Source: Azospira restricta (GTDB taxonomy: Bacteria > Pseudomonadota > Gammaproteobacteria > Burkholderiales > Rhodocyclaceae). From it: a stretch of 64,000 nt of DNA. The position numbers were made by a program, and so were the translations under genes. How positions within the stretch are numbered: the stretch's first letter is position 1; the number at the start of each line of letters is the position of its first letter. This document shows, in pieces, positions 54,846 to 63,577 of the stretch. The DNA is taken from the NCBI RefSeq assembly GCF_016858125.1, contig NZ_CP064781.1:1931501-1995500 (forward strand), written 5' to 3'. The notes under the pieces were generated by a model, which saw only the letters and a list, made by a program, of their open reading frames with translations, was not told the origin of the DNA and did not search any database.

Positions 54846-56105
54846 TCAGTAGAGGGTGAAGGCGGGAACGAAGGAGATCAGCACGAGCACGGTCACCGCC
54901 ACCAGGTAGAAGGGCCACAGCTCGCGGACGATGGCGCCGACCTTCTCGCGCGAGATGGCGGCGGCGATGAACAGCGTCGTCCCGACCGGCGGCGTGAACA
55001 GGCCGATGCTGAGGTTGACCGCCATCATGATGCCGAGCTGGACCAGGTCGAGGCCGATCGCGTTGCCGATGGCGACGAAGGTCGGGCCGAGCAGCAGGAT
55101 CGCCGCCGGCAGGTCGAGGAACATGCCGACCACCAGCATGATCACGTTCAGCATCAGGATGATCAGCAGCGGCGTTTCCAGCGTCTTCACCGTCCATTCG
55201 GCGACCGCGGTCGGCACCGACTCGACGGTCAGCACGTAGCCGACCAGGTTCGACGCGGCGATCACCAGCATCACCACGCCGGTGGTGACGGCGGTGTGCA
55301 CCAGCGCGTCGTAGAAGCGGCGCAGCGTCAGGTCGCGGTAGATCAGCGCGCTGACCAGGAGACCGTAGGCGACGGCGATCACGCTGACCTCGGTCGGCGT
55401 GGCGATGCCGGCGCGCAGCAGGATCACGATGAAGGCCGGCATCGCCAGCGCCGGTGCCGCGGCGACCGTCGCCCGCAGCACGTCGCGCAGCGTGATCGTC
55501 TCGGCCAGCCGCTTGAAGCCGCGCAGCCGTCCCGACAGGTAGCAGGTGAGCATGAAGCCGCCGCACAGCAGCAGCCCGGGCAGGATGCCGGCGAGGAACA
55601 GCGAGGCGATCGACTCGTTCGATACCGCGGCGAACAGGATCAGCGGGATCGACGGCGGGATCAGGCCGGCGATCACCGACGACGACGCGGTCGCCGCCGC
55701 GGCGAAGGCGCCGGGATAGCCCTCGCGCTTCTGCCACGGGATCAGCATCGAGCCGAGCGCCGAGGCTTCCGCCACGGCCGAGCCGGAGACGCCGCCGAAC
55801 ACCGTCGAGCCGACCACGGTCACCTGCCCGAGGCCGCCGTGGAAGCGGCCGACCAGCGCGGTCGCGAAGTCGATCAGCCGCTTGCCGAGCGTGCCGCCCA
55901 TCATCAGGTTGCCGGAGAGCATGAAGAACGGGATCGCCAGCAGCGGGAAGCTCTGCGTCGGCTGGAAGACCTTGACCACGGCGGCGACGCTGGGCATGCC
56001 GCCGACGCTGACTGCGGCGACGCCGGAGCTGATCAGCAGCGCGTAGCCGACCGGCAGCGCCAGTATCAGCAGCGCGCCGAAGACGAGAAGCATCATCAGG
56101 GTCAT
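54846..56105 (-). CDS. dctM: TRAP transporter large permease (DctM)
   Basis: A 419-residue membrane protein with about twelve helices. FPLLAIPFFMLSGNLMMGG, VFGGVSGSAVAEASALGSML and TPPVGTTLFIAAAIS are DctM hallmarks. It begins with ATG 56105, overlapping the dctQ stop by four bases. It carries the sodium-driven transport step for the DctP-bound solute. Confidence 0.92.
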   Translation of the reverse strand: MTLMMLLVFGALLILALPVGYALLISSGVAAVSVGGMPSVAAVVKVFQPTQSFPLLAIPFFMLSGNLMMGGTLGKRLIDFATALVGRFHGGLGQVTVVGSTVFGGVSGSAVAEASALGSMLIPWQKREGYPGAFAAAATASSSVIAGLIPPSIPLILFAAVSNESIASLFLAGILPGLLLCGGFMLTCYLSGRLRGFKRLAETITLRDVLRATVAAAPALAMPAFIVILLRAGIATPTEVSVIAVAYGLLVSALIYRDLTLRRFYDALVHTAVTTGVVMLVIAASNLVGYVLTVESVPTAVAEWTVKTLETPLLIILMLNVIMLVVGMFLDLPAAILLLGPTFVAIGNAIGLDLVQLGIMMAVNLSIGLFTPPVGTTLFIAAAISREKVGAIVRELWPFYLVAVTVLVLISFVPAFTLY

Positions 56106-56665
56106 ACATCCTCCTCGATGTGGTGGCTGCGCACGGCCAGCGGATCGCTCGCCAGCACGAGGCGCACGAAAGTGGTCAGCGCGGTCAGGCCGAGGCCGAC
56201 GAAGCCGACGATCAGCGCCAGGTAGGCCCAGCGCGCGGTGATGCCGGTGACCGGAAACTCCTCGCTGCCGGTGATCTCGATGACGTCGAGGCCGATCCAG
56301 GCGAGGTAGAAGAAGGTCGCCGCGACCAGCACCTGCTGGCCGAGCAGCAGCACCCGGTTGCCGCGGCGGCCGAGCAGCGCGTTGAGCGCAGTGACGGCGA
56401 TGTGCTGGCCGCGCTGCGCGGCGAGCACGATGCCGCTCATCACCAGCCAGGGGAACAGGATGTTCGGCATCTCGGTCGGCCAGCCCAGGCCCTGGTTGGT
56501 GAAGTAGCGGACGACGACCTCGGCCATCAGCGACGCGAACATCGCGCCGAGCGAGGTGATCGCCAGCGCCACGCTGGCGGCGACGATCGCGCCGTCGACC
56601 CATTTCACCGCGGTGGCGGCGAGGCCCTCCCGGGCCTCCGCCGGCGATGCGCAGAGCGCGCTCAT
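56102..56665 (-). CDS. dctQ: TRAP transporter small permease (DctQ)
   Basis: A 187-residue protein with four predicted helices. RYFTNQGLGWPTEMPNILFPWLVMSGIV is the DctQ core, and RGQHIAVTALNALLG the next loop. It overlaps dctP (56662-56665) and dctM (56102-56105) by four bases each. It forms the membrane complex with DctM. Confidence 0.92.
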   Translation of the reverse strand: MSALCASPAEAREGLAATAVKWVDGAIVAASVALAITSLGAMFASLMAEVVVRYFTNQGLGWPTEMPNILFPWLVMSGIVLAAQRGQHIAVTALNALLGRRGNRVLLLGQQVLVAATFFYLAWIGLDVIEITGSEEFPVTGITARWAYLALIVGFVGLGLTALTTFVRLVLASDPLAVRSHHIEEDV

Positions 56666-57633
56666 GGCTTGGCCGCCTCGGCGACGATCAGCTTGACCAG
56701 GTCCGGGTACTGCTGCGACCACTTGTCGTAGACCGGCTTGGTCTTCGCGGCGAACTCGGCCTGGTTGACCTCGTTGATCTTGACGCCGGCGTCGGCGAGC
56801 TTCTTGCGCAGCTCGGCGTCGGCGGCCAGCGACATCTGCCGGTTGAGCTTGCCGGCCTCGATCGCCGCCTCCTTGATCGCCTGCTGGTCGGCCTTCGGGA
56901 TCGTGTCCCAGATCATTTTGCTGGCGAGCAGCGGCGTCGTCTCGTACTTGTGGCCGGTCAGCGAGATGTATTTCTGCACCTCGTGCAGCTTCGACGAGTA
57001 GATGTTCATCAGCGGGTTCTCCTGGCCGTCGAAGACGCCCTGCTGCAGCGCGATGTACAGCTCGGAGAAGGCCAGCGGGCCGGGGTTGGCGCCGAGCGCC
57101 TTGAAGATGTCGAGGGTGATCGGATCGGGCGGCGTGCGCACCTTGATCCCGGCCAGGTCCTCGGGCTTCACGATCGGCCGCTTGTTGTTGCTGGTGTGGC
57201 GGATGCCGTTGTCCCACAGCGCGAGCACCACGAGGCCCTTGGCCTTGGCCAGTTCGTTGAGCTTGTCGCCGACCGGGCCGTCGACCACCTTGTAGGCGTG
57301 GTTCAGGTCGCGGAACAGGAAGGGCAGGCCGATCACCGAGAACTGCGGCACGACGCCGGAGGTGGTGCCCTGCGAGTTGGTGCTGAAGGCGAGCGTGCCG
57401 AGGCGCAGGTTGGTCAGCGACTCGACGTCGTCGCCGAACTGGGCGTTGCCGCCGACCTCGACCTTGATCCGGCCGTTGGTCTTTTCCGCGACCAGCTGCG
57501 CGAACTTCAGCGAGGCCTCGGCCTTCGGATTGCCGGGGGCCGCGTTGTGCGACAGGCGCAGCACCTGCTGCGCCCAGCTGGAGGTGGCCGTCAGCGCGAG
57601 CGTGGCGGCGATGGCGATGAACGATTTTTTCAT
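56662..57633 (-). CDS. dctP: TRAP transporter solute-binding protein (DctP)
   Basis: A 323-residue periplasmic protein. Residues 1-21 (ending SSWA) form a Sec signal. LRLSHNAAPGNPKAEASLKFA starts the mature domain. The solute-contact arginine lies in LAGIKVRTPPDPITLDIFKALG, and ALQQGVFDGQENPLMNIYSSK is the DctP signature. The family binds organic acids, often with a carboxylate. The ligand is not known; the operon points to a polyol/ketose-derived acid (inference). Confidence 0.92.
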   Translation of the reverse strand: MKKSFIAIAATLALTATSSWAQQVLRLSHNAAPGNPKAEASLKFAQLVAEKTNGRIKVEVGGNAQFGDDVESLTNLRLGTLAFSTNSQGTTSGVVPQFSVIGLPFLFRDLNHAYKVVDGPVGDKLNELAKAKGLVVLALWDNGIRHTSNNKRPIVKPEDLAGIKVRTPPDPITLDIFKALGANPGPLAFSELYIALQQGVFDGQENPLMNIYSSKLHEVQKYISLTGHKYETTPLLASKMIWDTIPKADQQAIKEAAIEAGKLNRQMSLAADAELRKKLADAGVKINEVNQAEFAAKTKPVYDKWSQQYPDLVKLIVAEAAKP

Positions 57634-57723
57634 GGGTGTCTCCTGTCTCTCTCTTTACGGATCACGGGTCGCCCGATGCGGCCGCGTGGATGCTTGTCTC
57701 GATGTGGGTGGAAGAACGGTGGC

Positions 57724-58488
57724 TCAGCCGTGGATCAGCATGCCGCCATTGACGTCGATGACGGCGCCGGTGATGTACGACGACAGGTCGGACGCCAGGA
57801 AGAGGTAGGCGCCGGCGATCTCGTCGGCCTTGCCGAGGCGGTTGAGCGGGATCGTCGCGGCGATCTCGGCCTTCTTCGCGTCGTCGAGCTTGCCGCTGGT
57901 GATGTCGGTGTCGATCAGCCCCGGCGTCACGCAGTTGATGCGGATGTTGTCCGGGCCGAACTCGCGCGCCATCGCCTTGGCCAGGCCGAGCACGCCGGCC
58001 TTCGCCGCCGAGTAGTGCGGGCCGCCGAGGATGCCGCCGCCGCGCTGCGCCGACACCGACGACATGCAGGCGATCGATCCCGAGCGCTGCTTCTGCATCT
58101 GCGGCAGCACCGCCTGCGACAGGTAGAGCACGCCGCGCAGGTTGACGTCGACGATGCGGTCCCAGCTCGCCGGGTCGATCTCGAGGGTCTTCACCGGCTG
58201 CGTGATGCCGGCGTTGTTGATCAGCACGTCGATGCGGCCGAACTCGGTGACGATGCGGTCGGCGACGCGCAGGCAGGCGTCCTTGTCGGCGACGTTGCAG
58301 GCGTAGCCGCGGTGCGCCGGGCCGATCCCGGCGGCGGCCGCGGCGGCGGCCTGCCCGTCGAGGTCGAGGATGACGACCGTGGCGCCGTGCGCGGCGAACA
58401 GGCGGGCGGTCGCCAGGCCGATGCCGCGCGGCGAGGCGGCCCCGGAGATGACGGCGACCTTGCCGTCGAGCAGAAGTGATTGCGACAT
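57724..58488 (-). CDS. SDR family NAD(P)-dependent oxidoreductase
   Basis: A 254-residue short-chain dehydrogenase. SGAASPRGIGLATARLFAAHG is the coenzyme loop, VVILDLDG the acidic strand end suggesting NAD+, NNAGITQPVKTL the NNAG segment, and MSSVSAQRG...HYSAAKAG supply Ser, Tyr and Lys of the active site. It lies between the TRAP genes and the transketolase subunits in one operon. Likely oxidises a sugar or polyol carbon of the imported substrate. Confidence 0.9.
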   Translation of the reverse strand: MSQSLLLDGKVAVISGAASPRGIGLATARLFAAHGATVVILDLDGQAAAAAAAGIGPAHRGYACNVADKDACLRVADRIVTEFGRIDVLINNAGITQPVKTLEIDPASWDRIVDVNLRGVLYLSQAVLPQMQKQRSGSIACMSSVSAQRGGGILGGPHYSAAKAGVLGLAKAMAREFGPDNIRINCVTPGLIDTDITSGKLDDAKKAEIAATIPLNRLGKADEIAGAYLFLASDLSSYITGAVIDVNGGMLIHG

Positions 58489-58563
58489 GAATGCTCCTCT
58501 GAAACGGGGCGCCGCGCCTTGCTGGCAGCGTGCCCGGGGTTGAAGGTCGAGCGGGCGACGGGG

Positions 58564-59565
58564 TCAGCCGAGCCAGCCCTTAATCGTCTTGGCCATGGCC
58601 TCGGTCGAGATGCCGTAGCGCTCGTGCAGCGTCGGCAGCGCGCCGGCGTCGAGGAAGGCGTCGGGCAGCGCGATCTGGCGGAAGGGCGGCGTCACGCCGG
58701 CCGACAGCAGCGCGGTGGCGACCGCTTCGCCGAGGCCGCCGATCGTCGTGTGGTTCTCGGCGACGACCACCAGGCGGCCGGAGCGGCCGGCCTCGCGCAG
58801 GATGGTCGCGATGTCGAGCGGCTTGATCGTCGGCACGTGCAGCACGCCGACGTCGACGCGGTCGTCGGCCAGCGCCTGCGCCACTTCCAGCGCGCGCATG
58901 GTCATGATCCCGGACGAGATGACCAGCACGTCGCGGCCGTCGCGCAGCAGCTTGGCCTTGCCGAGCTCGAACTTGTAGTCGTACTCGTCGAGCAGCAGCG
59001 GCACGTTGCCGCGCAGCAGGCGCATGTAGACCGGGCCCTTGTGCGCGGCGATCGCCGGCACCGCCTGCTCGATCTCGAGCGCGTCGCAGGGGTCGATCAC
59101 GGTCATGTTGGGCATCGCGCGGAACAGCGCCAGGTCCTCGGTGGCCTGGTGGCTGGGGCCGTAGCCGGTGGTCAGGCCGGGCAGCGCGCAGACAATCTTG
59201 ACGTTGAGGTCGTCCTCGGCGATCGTCTGGTGGATGAAGTCGTAGGCGCGCCGCGAGGCGAACACCGCATAGGTGGTCGCGAACGGCAGCGCGCCTTCCT
59301 TGGCGAGGCCGGCGGCGGCGCCCATCAGCAGCTGCTCGGCCATGCCCATCTGGTAGTAGCGCTCGGGGTAGGCCTTGGCGAAGAGGTGCAGGTCGGTGTA
59401 CTTGCCGAGGTCGGCGGTCATGCCGATCACGTCGGGGCGGGCGCCGGCCAGCTCGACCAGCGCGTGGCCGAACGGCGCGGACTTGGTGCGTTGTCCCTCG
59501 GCGGCGATCGAGGCGATCATCGCCGAGGTTTTCAGCTTGGGTTTCTGGGCGGCGGCGGTGCTCAT
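58564..59565 (-). CDS. Transketolase, C-terminal (pyrimidine-binding) subunit
   Basis: A 333-residue subunit holding the Pyr and C-terminal domains of a split transketolase. The conserved glutamate segment is RYYQMGMAEQLLMGAAAGLA, and FATTYAVFASRRAYDFIHQTI and GLTTGYGPSHQATEDLALFR are typical. Its ATG overlaps the partner gene by four bases (59562-59565). Together they would move a two-carbon unit; the donor is unknown. Confidence 0.9.
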   Translation of the reverse strand: MSTAAAQKPKLKTSAMIASIAAEGQRTKSAPFGHALVELAGARPDVIGMTADLGKYTDLHLFAKAYPERYYQMGMAEQLLMGAAAGLAKEGALPFATTYAVFASRRAYDFIHQTIAEDDLNVKIVCALPGLTTGYGPSHQATEDLALFRAMPNMTVIDPCDALEIEQAVPAIAAHKGPVYMRLLRGNVPLLLDEYDYKFELGKAKLLRDGRDVLVISSGIMTMRALEVAQALADDRVDVGVLHVPTIKPLDIATILREAGRSGRLVVVAENHTTIGGLGEAVATALLSAGVTPPFRQIALPDAFLDAGALPTLHERYGISTEAMAKTIKGWLG

Positions 59566-60407
59566 GCGGTCCTCCCGGCGTCGAGCGCTTCGAGGGCGAG
59601 CTGCCATTCGTGCGCGTCGACGCGGATGAAGTGGTTCTTCTCGCGGGCTTCGAGGAAGGGGACGCCGCAGCCCATGCGGGTGTCGGCGATGATCATGCGC
59701 GGCTGGCGCCCGGGGTGCTCGCGCGCGGCGTCGAAGGCGCGGATCACCGCGGCGAGGTCGTTGCCGTCGATGCGCTGGGTGAACCAGCCGAAGGCCTCCA
59801 TCTTGTCGACCAGCGGCTCGAAGGCCATGACCTGGCTCGACGGGCCGTCGGCCTGCTGGTTGTTGATGTCGACGATGGCGATCATGTTGTCGAGCTGCCA
59901 GTGGGCGGCCGACATCAGCGCCTCCCAGACCGCGCCCTCGTCCAGCTCGCCGTCGGAGAACAGCGTATAGACGAAGGACTTGCTGCCCTTGCGCTTGAGC
60001 CCCAGCGCGTGGCCGACGGCGATCGTCAGCCCCTGGCCGAGCGAGCCGCCGGACATCTCCATGCCCGGCGTGTAGCTGGCCATGCCCGACATCGGCAGGC
60101 GGCTGTCGTCGCTGCCGTAGGTTTCGAGTTCTTCCTGCGGCACGATGCCGGCCTCGATCAGCGCCGCGTAGAGCGCGATCGCATAGTGGCCGTTCGACAG
60201 CAGGAAGCGGTCGCGGCCGTCCCACTCGGGATCGTCCGGCCGGTAGTCCATCGCATGAAAGTAGGCGACGGCCAGCACGTCGGCGATGTCGAGGGCCTGG
60301 CCGACGTAGCCCTGGCCCTGCACCTCGCCCATCAGCAGCGCGTTGCGCCGGATGTGGTAGGCGCGCTCGGCGAGGTGGGCATGGGTCGCGGTAACGCTTG
60401 AGTCCAC
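59562..60407 (-). CDS. Transketolase, N-terminal (TPP-binding) subunit
   Basis: A 281-residue subunit with the thiamine-diphosphate motif TLFSDGELDEGAVWEALMSA...VDINNQQADG; the first residue of the usual GDG is S here. LLSNGHYAIALYAALIEAG and GGSLGQGLTIAVGHALGLK are family segments. Start ATG 60407 follows AGGAGATTTGCGTGG. First gene of the operon running to 53916. The small two-subunit form suggests a dedicated catabolic role rather than the housekeeping pentose-phosphate enzyme. Confidence 0.9.
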   Translation of the reverse strand: MDSSVTATHAHLAERAYHIRRNALLMGEVQGQGYVGQALDIADVLAVAYFHAMDYRPDDPEWDGRDRFLLSNGHYAIALYAALIEAGIVPQEELETYGSDDSRLPMSGMASYTPGMEMSGGSLGQGLTIAVGHALGLKRKGSKSFVYTLFSDGELDEGAVWEALMSAAHWQLDNMIAIVDINNQQADGPSSQVMAFEPLVDKMEAFGWFTQRIDGNDLAAVIRAFDAAREHPGRQPRMIIADTRMGCGVPFLEAREKNHFIRVDAHEWQLALEALDAGRTA

Positions 60408-60616
60408 GCAAATCTCCTAGGTTGGGCCGGCGGAAAAGCGCGCCGCCGGCGGGTCGTTCATCCATCGGGGAGCCTGCTCCCCGGGCCTTCCCGGGACCGC
60501 GGCGCCTTGCCGCTGCGACGTCTCCGGGGAGTGATGTGAAGCTTAGGAGCTTGCGTTTTATCGCTCAAACGAATAATCATTCACTATTGATGAACTGAGT
60601 TCACCCGAATATTGCA

Positions 60617-61522
60617 ATGCAGCGTCGCGTCCCCCTCAAGGCAGTGCAAGCGTTCGAGGCCGCCGCCCGGCTCTCGTCGTTTGCGCTCGCAGCAGAAGAA
60701 CTGTTCGTCACCCCCTCGGCGGTGAGCCATCAGATCAAGCTGCTGGAGGAGCAATTCGGGGTGCGCCTGTTCCATCGCGTGCATCGCGCGGTGGTGCTCA
60801 CCGACGCCGGCCGGCGCTATGCGGAGGAGGTGTCGGCGGCCTTCGGGCGCATCGAGCTGGCGACGCGCGAACTGGGGCGGACGGCGAAGAGCGACATCCT
60901 GACCGTGCATTCGACGCCGAGCTTCGCGACGCAGTGGCTGATGCCGCGCCTGGCCCGCTTCAGCGCGCTCAACCCGGACATCGACGTGCGCCTGAACGCC
61001 TCCTACCCGCCGCCGGCCGACCTGCTCACCAGCGGCGTCGACATCGACATCCGCTACGGCACCAAGCGCCTGCAGCCGCCGGGAACGATGGTGCTGGCCT
61101 TTCCGCCCGAGACCATCGTGCCGCTGTGCTCGCCGGCGCTGGCCGACGGCCCGCAGCCGATCCGCACGCCGGAGGACCTGCGCCACCACACGCTGATCCA
61201 CAGCGAGGTCTGCCTGGTGAACTGGCGTGACTGGATGCGCCAGCACCGCAAGGTGCAGCTCGACATCTCGCGCGGGCCGCGCTTCGACCGCTCGTTCATG
61301 GCCATCAGCGCGGCGGTCGACGGCCTCGGCGTCTGCCTCGAGAGCCTGCTGCTGGTGCAGCGCGAGCTGGAGACCGGGCGCCTGGTCGCGCCCTTCGGGC
61401 TCGACGGGCCGAAGGTCCAGGGCTACACGCTGAACCTGCTGAAGTCGCGCGCCGAGCTGCCGAAGATCCGCAGCTTCCAGGACTGGCTGTTCGCCGAACT
61501 GGAGAAGGGCGGCGCCGCGTGA
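60617..61522 (+). CDS. LysR regulator (GcvA-like)
   Basis: A 301-residue regulator. PLKAVQAFEAAARLSSFALAAEELFVTPSAVSHQIKLLE is a GcvA-type helix-turn-helix. The effector domain has STPSFATQWLMPRLARF and GVDIDIRYGTKRL. It is divergent to the transketolase/TRAP operon, and the AT-rich spacer 60535-60600 (GCTCAAACGAATAATCATTC) should hold its binding site. It is the likely activator of that operon. Confidence 0.9.
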   Translation: MQRRVPLKAVQAFEAAARLSSFALAAEELFVTPSAVSHQIKLLEEQFGVRLFHRVHRAVVLTDAGRRYAEEVSAAFGRIELATRELGRTAKSDILTVHSTPSFATQWLMPRLARFSALNPDIDVRLNASYPPPADLLTSGVDIDIRYGTKRLQPPGTMVLAFPPETIVPLCSPALADGPQPIRTPEDLRHHTLIHSEVCLVNWRDWMRQHRKVQLDISRGPRFDRSFMAISAAVDGLGVCLESLLLVQRELETGRLVAPFGLDGPKVQGYTLNLLKSRAELPKIRSFQDWLFAELEKGGAA

Positions 61523-61646
61523 ACGGCGCCCCGCCGGCCGTGGCCGCGCAACCGCGGCGAACGTCGCTGCCATGCCGCCGTGCCGCGAGGCTGGCGGCCT
61601 TCCCGGCCCGCCGGGCCGCCGCCAACCGCCAACGCGATTTCCGACA

Positions 61647-62450
61647 ATGAGCCCCGCCGTTCCCGCCATCACCCCCCGCGACACCTGGATCGACGGCCGC
61701 GGCGGCCGCCTGTTCGCACGCCTCTGGTCGCCGGCGGCGCCGGCCTCCGACGTGCCGCTGATCCTGTTCCACGACTCGCTGGGCAGCGTCGAGCTGTGGC
61801 GCGATTTCCCGGCGGCGCTGGCGGCGCAGAGTGGGCGGACGGTGGTCGCCTACGACCGCTTGGGCTTCGGCCGCTCCGACGCGCGTCGCGGCCCGCTGCC
61901 GCTCGATTTCATCGCCGCCGAGGCCGACGGCGGCTTCGCCGACCTGCGCCGGCAGCTCGCCATCGGCCGCTTCGCGCTGTTCGGCCACAGCGTCGGCGGC
62001 GGCATGGCGGTCAATTGCGCCGCCCGCTGCGGCGACGACTGCGTCGCGCTGGTCACCGTGTCGGCGCAGGCCTTCGTCGAAGCGCGGACAGTGCAGGGCA
62101 TCGAGGCGGCGCGTACGCTGTTCGCCGACCCCGTACAGGTCGAGCGCCTGCGCCGCTACCACGGCGACAAGGCGGAGTGGGTGCTGGCGGCGTGGATCGA
62201 CTCGTGGCTGCACCCGGACTTCGCCGCGTGGTCGCTGCGGCCGGTGCTGCCGCAGGTGAAATGCCCGCTGCTGGCGATCCACGGCGCCGACGACGAATAC
62301 GGTTCGCCGCGGCACCCCGAGCTGATCGGCCGGCTCGCCGGCGGCCCGGCGCAGGTCGAACTCATGGCCGACACCCGGCACCTGCCGCACCGCGAGCGCG
62401 CGGGCGAGGTGCTGGCGCGGGTCGCGGGCTTCCTGCAAGGGCTGGCCTAG
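61647..62450 (+). CDS. Alpha/beta hydrolase
   Basis: A 267-residue enzyme with HG-type oxyanion region ILFHDSLGSVELW (HDS rather than the usual HG), nucleophile elbow FGHSVGGGMA, acid LLAIHGADDEYGSP and catalytic His in DTRHLPHRERAG. It fits the general hydrolase/lactonase/esterase group. It follows the GcvA-like gene on the same strand by 125 bp; a shared role is not evident. Confidence 0.85.
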   Translation: MSPAVPAITPRDTWIDGRGGRLFARLWSPAAPASDVPLILFHDSLGSVELWRDFPAALAAQSGRTVVAYDRLGFGRSDARRGPLPLDFIAAEADGGFADLRRQLAIGRFALFGHSVGGGMAVNCAARCGDDCVALVTVSAQAFVEARTVQGIEAARTLFADPVQVERLRRYHGDKAEWVLAAWIDSWLHPDFAAWSLRPVLPQVKCPLLAIHGADDEYGSPRHPELIGRLAGGPAQVELMADTRHLPHRERAGEVLARVAGFLQGLA

Positions 62451-62466
62451 CCCTGGCGGCCGTCCC

Positions 62467-63387
62467 TCAGCCCGCGTCGCGCTCCCACGGCGGCAGCGGC
62501 TGGAAATGCCGCGCCAGCGCGTCGAGGAAGACCTTGACCTTCGGTACGCGCACCCGGCTCGGCGTGTAGCACGCGTAGAGGTCGCGGCCGAAGATGACGT
62601 TGGGTTCGTAGCCGTCGAGCACGGCGCGCAGCCTTCCGTCGGCGAGCTCGCGGTGGCACATGAAGGTCGGCAGGATCGCGACGCCGTGGCCGGCGAGCGC
62701 GGCGTCGAGGATGCACTCGATGTTGTTGAAGTGGATGCGGCTGCTCACCGCAACGCGCGCCTCGTTGCCGCGCGCGTCGAGCAGCGACCAGACCTTGTCG
62801 TCGCGCAGCACGTAGCTCAGGCACTGGTGCCGCACCAGGTCGTGCGGCGTCTCCGGGACGCCGTGGCGGGCGAGGTAATGCGGTGCGGCGCAGATGACGC
62901 GGCGGAGGCCGACGACCCGGCGCGCGACCGCGTCCTCCGGCGGCTGCCGGGTCATGCGCAGCGCGAGGTCGATGTTGTCGGCGACCAGGTCGACGATGTC
63001 GTCGGTGAGGATCAGTTCGCACTCGAGTTCGGGGTGGGCGGCGGCGATCTCGGGCAGCAGCGGCGCGATCCAGTGCCGGCCGAAGCTCACCGTCGCGCTG
63101 ACGCGCAGCGTGCCGCGCGGCGCCTCGCCCAGGTTGCGCAGCGCGATCTCGGTGCCCCTGACCGCTTCCAGCGCATGCCGCGCATGCTGGTGGAAGACGT
63201 CGCCGGCCGCCGTCAGCACCAGCCGGCGGGTCGAGCGCTCGAACAGCCGGGCGCCGAACGCGCGCTCGAGTTCGGCGATCTGCTTGCTCACCTGCGCGCG
63301 CGTGCAGCCCAGCCGGCGGGCGGCGCCGGCCATGCTGCCGCTGTCGACGACGCAGACGAAGCTGTGCCATGCCGGCAGCCAGTTCAT
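62467..63387 (-). CDS. LysR family transcriptional regulator
   Basis: A 306-residue regulator with MNWLPAWHSFVCVVDSGSM at the start and AARRLGCTRAQVSKQIAELE as recognition helix region. The effector domain contains GTLRVSATVSFGRHWIAPLL. It is divergent from the MFS gene at 63578 and probably controls it. Convergent with the hydrolase gene (16 bp between the stops). Confidence 0.9.
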   Translation of the reverse strand: MNWLPAWHSFVCVVDSGSMAGAARRLGCTRAQVSKQIAELERAFGARLFERSTRRLVLTAAGDVFHQHARHALEAVRGTEIALRNLGEAPRGTLRVSATVSFGRHWIAPLLPEIAAAHPELECELILTDDIVDLVADNIDLALRMTRQPPEDAVARRVVGLRRVICAAPHYLARHGVPETPHDLVRHQCLSYVLRDDKVWSLLDARGNEARVAVSSRIHFNNIECILDAALAGHGVAILPTFMCHRELADGRLRAVLDGYEPNVIFGRDLYACYTPSRVRVPKVKVFLDALARHFQPLPPWERDAG

Positions 63388-63577
63388 GCGTTCCTCCGCA
63401 GGCGTTGCGGGGGCAGCGAAGCGCCGCCCCGGAGACGAGGGGGTGCGTGCATTTGTCAATGATCCGTTGACGCAATGAATCGGATTATCGGCTTTTTCGT
63501 CGCTGATCCGGAAACTATCCTCGCGCCATTCCCTTTCGGCGCGCACCGCGTCGCCACCCAACGGACAGGTGATCCGC

